Shown: positions 1 to 9,848, numbered from the stretch's first letter. The stretch: DNA of 64,000 nucleotides from Flavisolibacter amylovorans (GCF_039541815.1 NZ_BAABGY010000008.1:186001-250000), one strand, 5' to 3'. Notes: generated by a model from the sequence alone, not told the origin. Numbers and translations are program-made.

Positions 1-2
1 CC

Positions 3-608
3 GGAACGGCCGCCACGTATGCACTGTCCTTCAGCACCCCACTGCCGGTACACCTGATCTCCTTCTCCGGCTCGAAGCGGAATAACCTGGCGGTGCTTCA
101 GTGGTCGTCCGCGAACGAAGTCGATTTCCGTGGATATGGCGTGGAGCGAAGCCTTGACGGACGCAACTTCGGTTCCGTTGGCTTTGTCGGTGCCCGTAAC
201 GAAGCCGGTACCATGCGGTATAGCTTCAATGACGATCTGACGATGATCAGCACTACACGGGTCTTCTACCGTCTTAAGCAACTGGACCTGAACGGCAGAT
301 ACACCTACAGCAATGTCATCAGTCTCGCGCTTGACCAGAGTGAAGCCCGCACTGAAGCGATCGTTTTGGTTAACCCCGTGCGTACAGCAAACGTGCAGCT
401 GAAAGTTGAGAGCGCTGTTGCTGTTACAGCCCGGTTCACCTTGGTGAATCCTGCCGGGGCAGTACTGGCACAGTATGAATATCCCGTAGGGCAGGGTGTT
501 AGCACCTTCAAACTGCCACTTCCCGGCTTTGCGGCGAATGGGATTTATCAAATCATTTCGGTCATTGGAGATACCAGGATCACCAATAAGGTTCTTGTGG
601 ACCGCTAA
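3..608 (+). CDS. C-terminal part of a secreted T9SS-sorted protein (partial)
   Basis: The reading frame is open from base 3, so the gene starts before the window. It contains a stretch of the kind LPVHLISFSG...VLQWSSANE, which is the typical linker before a type IX secretion C-terminal domain in Bacteroidota. The last 80 or so residues form a beta-rich Por-secretion-type sorting domain (LVNPVR...GIYQIISVIGDTRITNKVLVDR). By family knowledge such domains carry proteins across the outer membrane and anchor them on the surface or release them. The functional domain lies outside the window, so the substrate cannot be named. A strong terminator follows 29 bp after the stop. Confidence 0.8.
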   Translation, partial: GTAATYALSFSTPLPVHLISFSGSKRNNLAVLQWSSANEVDFRGYGVERSLDGRNFGSVGFVGARNEAGTMRYSFNDDLTMISTTRVFYRLKQLDLNGRYTYSNVISLALDQSEARTEAIVLVNPVRTANVQLKVESAVAVTARFTLVNPAGAVLAQYEYPVGQGVSTFKLPLPGFAANGIYQIISVIGDTRITNKVLVDR

Positions 609-636
609 TCGCCTTGGTTTCGGATGGATAAATGAG

Positions 637-666
637 GCCCCTTCTACGGAAGGGGCTTCGCTTTTA
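637..666 (+). terminator. Rho-independent terminator
   Basis: A perfect 8-bp stem GCCCCTTC/GAAGGGGC encloses a TACG tetraloop of the very stable UNCG class. It is followed by TTCGCTTTT. It ends the transcript of the T9SS cargo gene. Confidence 0.85.
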
Positions 667-798
667 AATAACGGTAAATAGTTGGCCGGCAATTCACTGG
701 GATCGGATGGTTGCGCAATCGCAATAGCCGTTAAGACAAGGCAAATGACTGTTTCGATGAACCGGACGCAGCGGATATTTGTTTGTACCATTGAAGCT

Positions 799-1566
799 AT
801 GATTACAGTGTATAAACAGGAGGGGTGGCAGGTAGTGACCCAGCGCGCGCACGGTCTGTTGGCCGCACAGTTGGCCGCGAACTGGAATGCGGGTGAGCGC
901 CCACCCCGCTGGCTCGAAACCATTCTGGCTATTGCGGAGCATGATGACGCTGAAAATGAGTTGGACGGAGAAACATTGCTGACACCGGCGGGCGGTCCCC
1001 TTCATTTCGCCATGAAGGCGTTCGATCTTGCCCACTGTCAAAAGCTGGCGATGATGAGCCAAACAAAGAGCCGTTATATCGCGCTGCTCACTTCGGTGCA
1101 TATGCAGTTCGTCTATGCGGCCTTTGCACGCAAAGATCCGGAAGCCTCGGCATTTCTGAAAGAGCAACGAAAATTGCAGGCCTCCTGGCGAAAAGAGCTC
1201 GGGCTTTCGAAAGAAGAAGTCGGGCGTATTTACAGTTTGATGGAATGGTGTGATGCCTGTTCGCTGCTGCTTTGCAAGGGGGATCTCCAACCGGAGCAAA
1301 GAAAGGTAGAGATCAGCCGGGGACCGGACGGAGCGCTATACTACCTCACGCAGATTGGTGAAAGTACGCTAACGGTTGATCCCTGGCCTTTTGAGCTTGC
1401 ACGCTTTGAGGTGCGGTATGAAAGCCGCACCATCGAGCAACTGGAATTCCGGTCTTCGGAGGAGTTCCGTAGCGCTTTTCTCAAGGCAAAACCGGCCGAA
1501 ACCGTATGGGTATTTGAGAAAACTCATGCTGAAAAAGGAAAAAGCAGGAAGGTTGCGATCCTATAG
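799..1566 (+). CDS. DUF3891 family protein
   Basis: A 255-residue protein of the uncharacterised DUF3891 family, recognised by the opening MITVYKQEGWQVVTQRAHG followed by LAAQLAANW, which matches the family's usual start (a short strand, then TQ.xH..LA.QLA..W). The frame is open upstream to about 682 from a TTG codon, but those 39 extra residues do not resemble the family, so the ATG at 799 is chosen. No signal peptide or membrane segment is visible, so it is probably cytoplasmic. Histidines in the N-terminal helix could bind metal, but no reaction is known. It stands alone between a terminator and a convergent histidine kinase gene. Confidence 0.75.
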   Translation: MITVYKQEGWQVVTQRAHGLLAAQLAANWNAGERPPRWLETILAIAEHDDAENELDGETLLTPAGGPLHFAMKAFDLAHCQKLAMMSQTKSRYIALLTSVHMQFVYAAFARKDPEASAFLKEQRKLQASWRKELGLSKEEVGRIYSLMEWCDACSLLLCKGDLQPEQRKVEISRGPDGALYYLTQIGESTLTVDPWPFELARFEVRYESRTIEQLEFRSSEEFRSAFLKAKPAETVWVFEKTHAEKGKSRKVAIL

Positions 1567-1647
1567 ACCGGCGCAACCGATCGGCGCTTTCGGTCAAGTC
1601 AGTAGCCGAATGTACCAGGCATAGCGCAACGAGTCGAAAAATCGGGG

Positions 1648-4600
1648 TCAATTGAAGATCGGTAGTACGACGTAAAAGGTAGCGCCGACTCCGGGTTTGC
1701 CCTCTGCCCGGATCGTTCCGCCGTGGCGCTCCGCAATCTTCCGGCAAAGAGACAGGCCAAGGCCGGTGCCTTCGTATCGATCCTTCGCATGGAGCCGGGT
1801 AAAGGTCTGAAAGATCCGCTCGGCAGCTTCCTGCGCAAATCCGATCCCGTTATCCTGTACCATCACTTCGGTAAATCGCTTTCCGGCGGAGTTCGAACCC
1901 GATGATTCGGTTTGTTGGACCGTTGATTCCTGCGAATGCACCCGGATCCGGAGTGCGCGGTCTTCCTTTGCGAATTTCAGCGCATTGTTGACCAGGTTGT
2001 AAAACAGCTGGTAAATCAGGATGGGTACCCCTTCCACAGTGGGCAGGCTGCCAACTTCGATTGATGCGCCCTTTTCGGCAATGACGATCTCCAGGTCCGA
2101 TTGAATAGTGTCCAACACATCTCTGAGGGAGACTTCCTCCTTTGTTTGCTGCAACGCGTCCAAAGATGAATACAGCAGCACTCCGTCGATCATATCGTAC
2201 ATCCGGTCAGCCCCTTTTTCAATACGGCTTAGGTAAGAACGTCCCTTTTCCGGCAACAAGCTTCCAAACTCGTCTTTCAAGCGGCTGCTGAAGGTTCTTA
2301 TTTTGCGTACCGGTTCTTTCAGGTCGTGGGAAGCTACGTGCGCGAATTGTTGCAGGTCTTCGTTAGACCTCTGCAACTGCCGGTTCCGATCGTCCAGCTC
2401 ACGATTTAACACCGAAAGTTGTTCCGTGGCCTCTTTTTCTTTGGTCATATTCAGTGAGGTAGCGGTAAGGCCATCACCCATCTTTGCCAGCGAAACGTAG
2501 TACCAGGTCGTCCCATTGCCTGCCCGTTCGTACCTGGTTTCGTATTGCACTACCTGGCCTGTTTCCACACAGCTCACAAAACGCGCAAACTCGCCGGATG
2601 AGAAAATGTGCGGGAACACTTCCCGACAGGTCTTACCCACCAGATTGCCCGTCGGCTGCCCCCTGTCATCGATGATGTCGCTGTTTACATAAGTAAGGCG
2701 GAAGTCGCTGATCCGGCCATCAGCCTCGCGGACAGCCTCGAAGGTAGTGATAGTCGTTTGCGCCGAGTTGAGTACCGACTGCAGGAAGGCCTTCGATTGG
2801 GACAACTCCAAGGTTCGTTCCAGCACCAGTTCCTCAAGCTGGTCCGACAGCAGCTTTTGTTCATGTATATTGGTATTCGTGCCGATCCAGCGGCCGACCG
2901 CGCCCTTTTCATCCAGGATGGGTACTGCTCTCGTAAGAAACCACTGGTAGTCGCCGCCTGCGCTGCGCAAGGGGAATGTGAGTTCCCAGGGTTCGCCTTT
3001 TTTCCAGGCTTCTCTCACAAAGGTCAGCACGCGTTCGATATGGTCGGGATGGTGAACTTTTTCCCAGCCCCAGCCCTGCATCTCGTCGTAATCGGTGCCG
3101 GTGTAGTCGTACCATCGCTGGTTATACCAATAGATCCAGCCTTCTCCATCAGCGATCCAGGCCAGGTTGTGGATGTTGTCGCCAAAACTGCGGAACAGGT
3201 CTTCGCTCGCCTTCAGCGCCTCCTCCGATTTTTTTCGCTCCGTGATATCGAATCCGAAGCCAAGAATGCCCAGGAACGACCCGTCCGGCAGGAAGCGCGG
3301 GATACCCCGCCACAAGATCCAGTGGTATTCGCCATCGCCGCCGCGTTGCTGCATCTCATACTGGTAGGCCGTATGCGTCGCAAAGGCGTGGTTGTAAATA
3401 TCGAAGCTGCGCTGCAGGTCGTCGGGGTGGGTAATGGTGGCCCAACCCTGGCCAAGCGCCTCGTCCTTGGGTAGGCCGGTGAACCGTATCCACGTGTCGT
3501 TAATGTATTCGATCCGGGCATCTGCATTCGCCAGGAAAATAAAGGCCGGCGCCTCGTCGGCGAGCGACCGGAAGCGGCTTTCGCTTTCCCGCAGCGCTAT
3601 TTCCGCCTTTTTCTGCTCGGTAATATCCAATACAAAGCTGACGCCTTGCCGGTTCGCGGTGTCTTCAAACGCCGTGTTCGCCAGGAGCACGTCCACCACC
3701 CCGCCAGTTTTACGGAAATACTGTTTTTCAAAGGGAGCGCTTTTCCCGGAAGCCAGCAGTTCGGCGATGCTCTCGTCGTCTTTCTGTTTCCATTCCTCCG
3801 GGGTGATCTTTTGCCAATGCAGGCCGCCCGCCAGTTCGTCGCGGGTGTAGCCGATCATATTCAAGAAAGCATCGTTCGCGTCGGTGATACCCTTGTCCAT
3901 GTCCCAGAACAGCACGCCCGCAATGTTGGATTCCAGAATCCGGCGATATCGCTTTTCGCTTTCCTCCAGCTTTTGTTTCGCCTTTACTGCTCCTGTGACG
4001 TCGATCGCGGTATTCAAAATGGCGTATACCTTGCCTTCGCTGTCGAAAAGCGGCTTGTATGTAAAATCAAAATAATAACGGTTCAACGCCCCGTTGATCG
4101 CTAGTTCAGCGGGGGTCTGAACCGCGTCGAACCGCTCACCGCTCGTAAACACTTCGTCCAGGATCTTGAGGAATGGTTGTCCGGCCAGTTCCGGCAGCGC
4201 GTCTGCCAAAGGCTTTCCGATAACGGATGCGTCTTTTCCCCAATAGCGAAGCATGATGTCGTTGGCCAGTTCCACCCGGAGGTCCCGGCCCATCATCAGG
4301 CAGGTGGCAACCGGCGATTCCTCGATGAGTGAGCGGAATCGGGCTTCGCTTGATTCGACCGCCTGGCGTGCTTTAACCGACTCCGTGACATCCTGTAAAA
4401 TCGCCATGACCCCCAGCGTTTCGTTACCGTCCCCACGGTAGGGCTGATACACAACGTGCAGAAAACCCTCGAACGTCTTTCCGTGGGTTACTACTGAATA
4501 GGGACTTTCAAACAGTTCGAGCGGCTCGCCTGTGCGGTACACACCTTCCAGAAGGGGCCGGTAGTAAGCTTCGGCATCGGGGATGAGGGTGAAAAGCGGC

Positions 4601-6813
4601 TTGCCGCGTAATTCCTCCGGTTTCAACCCGATGAGACGTCCAAATGCCTCGTTAACGATCTCTACATTCATCTCGGGTCCGGTGAGTACAATGATGGCGG
4701 CGCTGGTATCGCGTACCAGGTTCTGGAAGCGGGCTTCGCTGGCCCGCAGCACTTCAAGCGCTTTTCTTTGCTCGGTTATTTCCTCAGCTACTACCGAGAC
4801 CGCGATGATCTCACCTCCCGCATTGTGCACCGGATGCCAGCTTTCTGTCCAGATGCGCTGCTCACCGGGTTTGGCCTTGGTTTCGCCTTTGATTTCAATA
4901 TCGATTAGTGGTTCCCCGGTTTCGAAAATGCTGCGCAGCAGGGGCGCAGCCTGCGCCGCAAGGTCGGGAACAACTTCAAAAATGCTCCGGCCGACATGTT
5001 CCGCTGCGGGCACCCCGTTGATTTCAGCGAGGCGCTCATTAACGCGGATAAAAAGCAGGTCGCGGTTAATAAGGCACAGCCCGACCGGAGCGGTCCGGTA
5101 CACGGTATCCAGCTCATCGAACCGGCTCGTGAGCAATAACTCGAGGTTCTTCTGTTCGGTTATATCGGCGGCGATGCCCAGAATTTTCAGGGGCTTTCCG
5201 GCCTCGTTGCGCTCAAACACCCGACACCGGTCGCAGATCCAGATCATTCGGCCGTGCCGGTGGCGGACCTGGCACTCCAGGTTGTACAAACCGTTCTGCC
5301 CGTCCGCTGCAAGCTCCGACAAGTGGCGCTGAACGGCTCTACCCGCCTCGGGGGCAAGGACCGAATGCAGGAAGTGGCTTCCCAACGCAAGCGCTTCTTC
5401 GCGGGTATACCCCACGATCTGCTCTACCTGAGGAGAGATAAAGGTGAAGACTTTCCGTTCGATGTCATAGATGTAGGTGAGCGCGGGATTGGCCAGGAGA
5501 ATGCTCTCCGTAAACTGCACCTGCTGCCGTAGCGCCTCTTCGGCTGCTTTGCTGCTGGTAAAGTCCTGGACGGTGCCGCTCAGCCGGACGACGTTGCCGG
5601 CGGAGTCGCGGTAGGCCCGGCCGATTGCTTTTACGACGAAGCACGCTCCGTTTTCCGGGTGAACGACCCGGTACTCGCAATCGTAATACCCATTGTTTTC
5701 GAAGGCCAGCGCTGCCTCTATGGCGGCGATTACGTGCTGCCGGTCGTCGGGGTGAATATTCCTGATGGCATGCGCCAGGTTCACGTCTTCTTCATCGGGG
5801 AGCGCGAACAGGGCACGTGTCCGGGCATTACATTTGAAGGTCTTGCGAACGGGATCGAGGTTCCAATATCCCAGATTGGCTGCCTGTATGGCTACCTGCA
5901 TTTCTTCTTCGGCGATGCTAAGCTGCTTTTTGCCGAGTACCTGGTCGGTTACATCAATGGCCAGGATAACTACGCCGCTGATTTCACCATTCGGTTCGGT
6001 GTAGGGCGTGTATTCGAAATTGAAATAACGGAGTTCTTCGATATCATTTACGCGAGCAAATACCGCCGGGTACTCATATCCTTTATAGGGCTGGCCGGTA
6101 CGGAGCACACCGCGGATGAGATCGGGAAATGTCTGATGTCGAAACTCGGGCTTTACCTCCAGGAAGGGACGTCCAATAACGGAGCGGTCGGTTTGCCAAA
6201 GCGCAAGCGTTGCACTGTTGGCTTCCTCTATAATGAGCTCTTCCCCTTTGAAGATCATGATTGGCCCTTTAGCGCTTTCCACGATATTGCGGTAGCGGGT
6301 GCTGTCAGCGGTCATTTCGCTGAAAAGCGCCAGAACACCGCGAGGCAGGCCTGCTTCATCGCGGACGGGCGTATAGTCCGCCTTCTTGTACGTATTTTCC
6401 AGCCCGCCATTGCGCCGGAGGGTGGGGAGCAGCTCTTGTTGCGATATTGCCTTTCCGTCTTCCATCACTTGCATGACAAACGGCGCGATGCTTTGCCAGA
6501 GCTCTGGAAAGTTTTTTTCGACGTCGTTTCCCGGAAGCGCAGGCCCGCCGCTGTTTCCTCCAAACGCCAGATGGAACGCGTCGTTGTAAAAAGCGATCCG
6601 GCCGGGGCCCCAGATCAGAAGCATCGGGAAGCATGCATCCAAAAGAGTTGCGAGTGTTAGTTTTAGGACGGTCGGCCAGGAGTCAGGCGTCTGTAGGGTG
6701 GAATGGCGCCAATCGTGTTCACGGAGCAAAGCGCGCATGACGCCGCTTCCGTTCAAAAAGTAGTGATCAGACTGGCTGGTAGTTGGCTTTTTCGGGGGCA
6801 TGTGCGGCGGCAA
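1648..6813 (-). CDS. Giant multi-PAS hybridless sensor histidine kinase
   Basis: A 1721-residue soluble sensor kinase. Reading down the protein I count about eleven PAS-type modules, mostly starting with SEARFRSL- or SEKRYRRI-like helices and ending in DITEQKKAE-type linkers (roughly 30-165, 175-290, 300-425, 435-555, 565-690, 700-820, 830-950, 960-1080, 1085-1205, 1210-1330 and 1345-1460). A short coiled coil leads into HisKA, with the phospho-acceptor H1496 in ASHDLKEP. The HATPase_c domain has an N box near 1606-1610, DNG at 1654-1656 and GTGLGL at 1682-1687. No transmembrane segment and no receiver domain are seen. No response regulator adjoins it; the nearest is the single-domain regulator at 9909. 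Such PAS-rich kinases are common in environmental Bacteroidota. The signals are unknown. Confidence 0.9.
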   Translation of the reverse strand: MPPHMPPKKPTTSQSDHYFLNGSGVMRALLREHDWRHSTLQTPDSWPTVLKLTLATLLDACFPMLLIWGPGRIAFYNDAFHLAFGGNSGGPALPGNDVEKNFPELWQSIAPFVMQVMEDGKAISQQELLPTLRRNGGLENTYKKADYTPVRDEAGLPRGVLALFSEMTADSTRYRNIVESAKGPIMIFKGEELIIEEANSATLALWQTDRSVIGRPFLEVKPEFRHQTFPDLIRGVLRTGQPYKGYEYPAVFARVNDIEELRYFNFEYTPYTEPNGEISGVVILAIDVTDQVLGKKQLSIAEEEMQVAIQAANLGYWNLDPVRKTFKCNARTRALFALPDEEDVNLAHAIRNIHPDDRQHVIAAIEAALAFENNGYYDCEYRVVHPENGACFVVKAIGRAYRDSAGNVVRLSGTVQDFTSSKAAEEALRQQVQFTESILLANPALTYIYDIERKVFTFISPQVEQIVGYTREEALALGSHFLHSVLAPEAGRAVQRHLSELAADGQNGLYNLECQVRHRHGRMIWICDRCRVFERNEAGKPLKILGIAADITEQKNLELLLTSRFDELDTVYRTAPVGLCLINRDLLFIRVNERLAEINGVPAAEHVGRSIFEVVPDLAAQAAPLLRSIFETGEPLIDIEIKGETKAKPGEQRIWTESWHPVHNAGGEIIAVSVVAEEITEQRKALEVLRASEARFQNLVRDTSAAIIVLTGPEMNVEIVNEAFGRLIGLKPEELRGKPLFTLIPDAEAYYRPLLEGVYRTGEPLELFESPYSVVTHGKTFEGFLHVVYQPYRGDGNETLGVMAILQDVTESVKARQAVESSEARFRSLIEESPVATCLMMGRDLRVELANDIMLRYWGKDASVIGKPLADALPELAGQPFLKILDEVFTSGERFDAVQTPAELAINGALNRYYFDFTYKPLFDSEGKVYAILNTAIDVTGAVKAKQKLEESEKRYRRILESNIAGVLFWDMDKGITDANDAFLNMIGYTRDELAGGLHWQKITPEEWKQKDDESIAELLASGKSAPFEKQYFRKTGGVVDVLLANTAFEDTANRQGVSFVLDITEQKKAEIALRESESRFRSLADEAPAFIFLANADARIEYINDTWIRFTGLPKDEALGQGWATITHPDDLQRSFDIYNHAFATHTAYQYEMQQRGGDGEYHWILWRGIPRFLPDGSFLGILGFGFDITERKKSEEALKASEDLFRSFGDNIHNLAWIADGEGWIYWYNQRWYDYTGTDYDEMQGWGWEKVHHPDHIERVLTFVREAWKKGEPWELTFPLRSAGGDYQWFLTRAVPILDEKGAVGRWIGTNTNIHEQKLLSDQLEELVLERTLELSQSKAFLQSVLNSAQTTITTFEAVREADGRISDFRLTYVNSDIIDDRGQPTGNLVGKTCREVFPHIFSSGEFARFVSCVETGQVVQYETRYERAGNGTTWYYVSLAKMGDGLTATSLNMTKEKEATEQLSVLNRELDDRNRQLQRSNEDLQQFAHVASHDLKEPVRKIRTFSSRLKDEFGSLLPEKGRSYLSRIEKGADRMYDMIDGVLLYSSLDALQQTKEEVSLRDVLDTIQSDLEIVIAEKGASIEVGSLPTVEGVPILIYQLFYNLVNNALKFAKEDRALRIRVHSQESTVQQTESSGSNSAGKRFTEVMVQDNGIGFAQEAAERIFQTFTRLHAKDRYEGTGLGLSLCRKIAERHGGTIRAEGKPGVGATFYVVLPIFN

Positions 6814-6923
6814 GAAAAGAAGGGGTAAGTTACTAAAATAAGTGTATTCCGTTAACCGGATTTTACCCGAAAAGTTTCAAAGGGTGATCCCGCTTGGAAG
6901 TTGACGGCACTTGGTATGATATC

Positions 6924-7166
6924 ATGAAAGTTGGGTCGGACATTTTTTGGTTTTTATTTGGAACATTGCTAGCATTAGTCGCCGGATTCGTTGCGGTATC
7001 CTTAGAACCTCGATCCAGTGGCTGCGACGGACTCTGCTCGAAGAAGGATTCCGAAGGGCATGCCTATAAGCACCGGCATTTGTTTTCAGCCGGATCAGCG
7101 GCTTCAGCAGAAGGTTTTAAGGCCTTTTTGCATTCGGGAAGTCGTTTCCTCTCTGATCCGTCTTAA
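6924..7166 (+). CDS. Possible small single-span membrane protein
   Basis: An 80-residue frame beginning MKVGSDIFWFLFGTLLALVA, which would make one hydrophobic helix followed by a polar, Ser/Gly/His-rich tail. No family is recognised. Support is limited. The ATG at 6924 is preferred over the longer frame from 6894, and a terminator-like hairpin (7173-7204) starts 6 bp after the stop, as expected if the frame is transcribed on this strand. It could equally be chance in a 750-bp gap. Confidence 0.3.
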   Translation: MKVGSDIFWFLFGTLLALVAGFVAVSLEPRSSGCDGLCSKKDSEGHAYKHRHLFSAGSAASAEGFKAFLHSGSRFLSDPS

Positions 7167-7172
7167 TGTATG

Positions 7173-7204
7173 AAGCGCGATCGAATTGCCGGCGCTTTTT
7201 TATA
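7173..7204 (+). terminator. Putative rho-independent terminator
   Basis: A 6-bp stem AAGCGC/GCGCTT with a 13-nt loop, followed by a T-rich run (TTTTTATATTTTC). It lies just after the small membrane frame ending at 7166. Confidence 0.5.
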
Positions 7205-7207
7205 TTT

Positions 7208-7569
7208 TCAAGCAGCTGCTTGGGAAGCGGCCGGGTTAATCCATTTCCGCGCTTTCTTGCAGTTAGTTAAAGGGACGACTCCGGCTTCTTCCGGAGCTTC
7301 CTTTTACTGGCATAGGACAAGAGAAGCTGCTTTGCTCCGCCTACTTGAAGAAAACCCTCTTCGAGAAAAGGTTTGCCTAATAGTCGAAAGAATGAGGGGA
7401 ATAAAGGGTGACCGAGAGGTCCGCAATTCCAAGAAACTAATGAAATCACTTCCTAAGCACCATATACTCCCTTAGCTCTTTAGCAAATTATATATTCAAT
7501 TTGCTGGCTCGCTTCGCTAATCATTCCTAATCCCTTGTAGGAGCTCCGGTGAGAATGTAAAAGTAACAT
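7208..7569. other. Intergenic stretch without a supported gene
   Basis: Between the small membrane frame and the kinase ending at 7570 I see only the second hairpin and frames of low protein-like quality on both strands. One of these, 7170-7475 on the plus strand, runs straight through both hairpins. Confidence 0.5.
7279..7307 (+). terminator. Putative second rho-independent terminator
   Basis: A perfect 6-bp stem CTCCGG/CCGGAG (7279-7284 and 7291-7296) with loop CTTCTT, followed by CTTCCTTTTA. The T-run is modest. It may back up the hairpin at 7173. Confidence 0.45.
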
Positions 7570-9423
7570 TTAATCATCGGCTTTAATAGTGTCCTTGGCT
7601 AACGGGATGTTTAGGGTTGCATGGAGCCGGCAACCGGCACCGGGCGCGGAATGGATGTCAAGATTGCCCTGGTAGAACTGCACCCGGTTGCGGATGTTCC
7701 GGAAGCCCAGGCCCTGGTAGGATCTGGCTGGATCGAATCCTTTTCCGTTGTCACTGATTGTCAGGTGTACAAGGCCCTCGCTACAGGACAAGCGAATCTC
7801 TGCCCCGGAAGCATTGGCGTGCTTGAGTATGTTGTTCACCCCCTCCTGCACAAGCCTGAACACCGCGATCCGATCCTGCTCCTGGAACCGCGCATCGGCG
7901 GGTATCAGGTTCGTATAGCTGATGGTAATCTTCCCGGTGCTGTTGACCTGTTCCACCAACTGCTCGATCGCCTCGGAAAGTCCGAGGTCCATCAGGACAG
8001 AAGGATTCAGGCCATGGCTGATTTTGCGGATCTCGTTGATGATCTGCTGCACGCTCAAATAGCATTTCTCCAGGAAACGCGGGGCGACGTCCTTGTTGTC
8101 GATTGCGTACTCGAGCATCAGCTTACAGGACGCAAGCATCTGGTTTACGTTGTCGTGCAGTTCTACGGATAGGCTGCGCCGTTCCTGTTCCTGCGTATCG
8201 ATCACCGAGCGGACCATTTCCCACTTGATGCGCTGCTCCTGCTCGATCAGGCGGCGCTGCGCATTTCTTTGTGCGGTCACATCCTGCATAGCGCCGATGA
8301 CGCGCACTGCCCGGCCGTCTTTATAGAGAATAAAGGCCTTATCCACCACGTGCCGGTAAACACCGCCCGCATCGCGGAAGCGGTATTCGAATGCCCAGTT
8401 TGTCTTCGTGGAACTCCGGAGTGCGGAAAAGACTTCCGCCTTGTACTTTGCAATGTCCTCGGGGTGGATGTTCGCAAGCCGGCGGCGCAGCGATATCACC
8501 CTTTCTGTATGTCCGAAAATATGTTCAAAGCTGCTTCCCCGGTGAATCTTATGATTCAGGACATCCCAGTCGTAGATGGCGTCTGAAGTCGCCTCATTCA
8601 CATAGTGGAACTGCTCCAGGCTTTTCTCCAGGCTTTGCTGGAGTTGCATCTGCTCGGTTAAATCTATGGCCCACCCCGCTACTGCCCGTCGGCCGTCCAG
8701 TTGAATGGGGAATTTGTATATTTTCAGCACTTGCTCCGCACCGCCTGCTGTGATGCCTTTCTCGATCGTTTCGATTGGCTCGCCAGCGCGCAGCACCTTG
8801 AGATTATTGCGGTAATAGTCCACGGCAAGCTGGTCCGGGAAGAGGTCATAAACGCTCTTTCCGATGTCTTCCTTTGTAAAGCCATAGGTCGCCAGGTAGC
8901 TGGCGTTCATATAGCTCATCACCCCGTTTTCATCAGTAATCCAGCCGACGATGGGAGAGTTCTCCATGAAGCTTTCAAACATCTGATTGGATCGCTCCAG
9001 CCGCAGCTCCATCTCTTTCTTTTCTGTTGCGTCCCTGGCGATGCAGTACATGATAGAGTCATCTGCGTTCCAAGTCGCCGACCATACGATCGGAACCAGG
9101 GTTCCGTCCTTTCTGATATAGCGGTTTTCGAAATTGGTGACATTGGTTCCCGACATGATGGCTTCGGCCACGGCTGTCGTCTTGGGGTGATCGGCGGGAA
9201 ATACGAGGTCCATGTATCGTCTGCCGATAAGTTCCGCAGGTGCGTATTGCCATACGTTCAGCGCGGCCGCGCTGACCTCGATGAAACGGCCTTCTGCATC
9301 GATTGAGCAAATGACGTCAAGCGAATAATCGATCAGCTTTTGAAGTGCATGCAGGCGTTTTGCCTCAGCAGTTGGAGTGGGAAACGCTGTAGTTTTCATT
9401 TGGCGGATATCAGTCAGTTTCAA
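7570..9423 (-). CDS. Triple-PAS sensor histidine kinase, HisKA_3 (NarX/DesK-like) type
   Basis: A 617-residue kinase with three PAS modules (about 24-135, 145-258 and 270-385) and a HisKA_3 dimerisation helix. The acceptor is H423 in ELHDNVNQ, preceded by the typical QEQERRSLSVE. The C-terminal HATPase_c domain has a DNGKGF box and GLGFRNI. HisKA_3 kinases normally phosphorylate NarL/FixJ-type regulators, and one such regulator is encoded at 36053-36706, but no direct link is visible. No membrane segment is seen, so the enzyme is probably cytoplasmic. It is convergent with nothing and stands as a single gene. Its upstream region holds a 10-bp direct repeat (9594 and 9617). Confidence 0.9.
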   Translation of the reverse strand: MKLTDIRQMKTTAFPTPTAEAKRLHALQKLIDYSLDVICSIDAEGRFIEVSAAALNVWQYAPAELIGRRYMDLVFPADHPKTTAVAEAIMSGTNVTNFENRYIRKDGTLVPIVWSATWNADDSIMYCIARDATEKKEMELRLERSNQMFESFMENSPIVGWITDENGVMSYMNASYLATYGFTKEDIGKSVYDLFPDQLAVDYYRNNLKVLRAGEPIETIEKGITAGGAEQVLKIYKFPIQLDGRRAVAGWAIDLTEQMQLQQSLEKSLEQFHYVNEATSDAIYDWDVLNHKIHRGSSFEHIFGHTERVISLRRRLANIHPEDIAKYKAEVFSALRSSTKTNWAFEYRFRDAGGVYRHVVDKAFILYKDGRAVRVIGAMQDVTAQRNAQRRLIEQEQRIKWEMVRSVIDTQEQERRSLSVELHDNVNQMLASCKLMLEYAIDNKDVAPRFLEKCYLSVQQIINEIRKISHGLNPSVLMDLGLSEAIEQLVEQVNSTGKITISYTNLIPADARFQEQDRIAVFRLVQEGVNNILKHANASGAEIRLSCSEGLVHLTISDNGKGFDPARSYQGLGFRNIRNRVQFYQGNLDIHSAPGAGCRLHATLNIPLAKDTIKADD

Positions 9424-9593
9424 AACCGGGGTTCGCAGGCAAATCGGTTGAAAGATTGGACGTGGTCGTCCTATAAAAATATAAAAAACCTGCGGGGCAA
9501 TTATTTAGCCAATCAGTAAAATGTTCTTTTTAGGTAATAATGCTTACTACATTACAAAGTTCGATTCTTACTGTGTCTGACTGTTGCCAGTTT

Positions 9594-9626
9594 CGCACTA
9601 TTGTGTTTTTCATATGCGCACTATTG
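9594..9626. promoter_or_regulatory. Pair of 10-bp direct repeats, possible regulator site
   Basis: CGCACTATTG occurs at 9594-9603 and again at 9617-9626, 23 bp apart, roughly two helical turns. It lies 170-200 bp upstream of the divergent kinase start (9423). Such spacing suits a dimeric activator or response regulator; that role is inference. Confidence 0.35.
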
Positions 9627-9820
9627 CCGACAATTGGTAACTCCCTTCGCTAGTCCCCAGTATTTTCGGAGAACGAGTTATGTCGCTCCATCAAAGGCAT
9701 AAAATTATACTGCCGAAAATTTCGGGTCGTCCATAGGGAATATCGTTTATCCTTTTTATCGGTCAGGTTCAAACACCTTAACTTTACCCATCCTCTAAGC
9801 ACACAGATGTACATGAGACG

Positions 9821-9848
9821 CCCGGACTAAGGTCCGGGTTTTTTCTTA
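9821..9848 (+). terminator. Strong rho-independent terminator with no gene upstream
   Basis: A 7-bp stem CCCGGAC/GTCCGGG with a 4-nt loop, followed by TTTTTTCTTATTTTTC. The nearest upstream coding sequence is on the other strand, so it ends either a small RNA or the 5' leader of the response regulator at 9909, 60 bp downstream. Confidence 0.8.

Noticed and set aside
694..1299. 201-codon minus-strand frame
   Set aside because: Antisense to the DUF3891 gene with no family resemblance; a shadow of codon bias.
2608..3474. 288-codon plus-strand frame and other long frames within 1.6-6.8 kb
   Set aside because: All are antisense shadows of the multi-PAS kinase.
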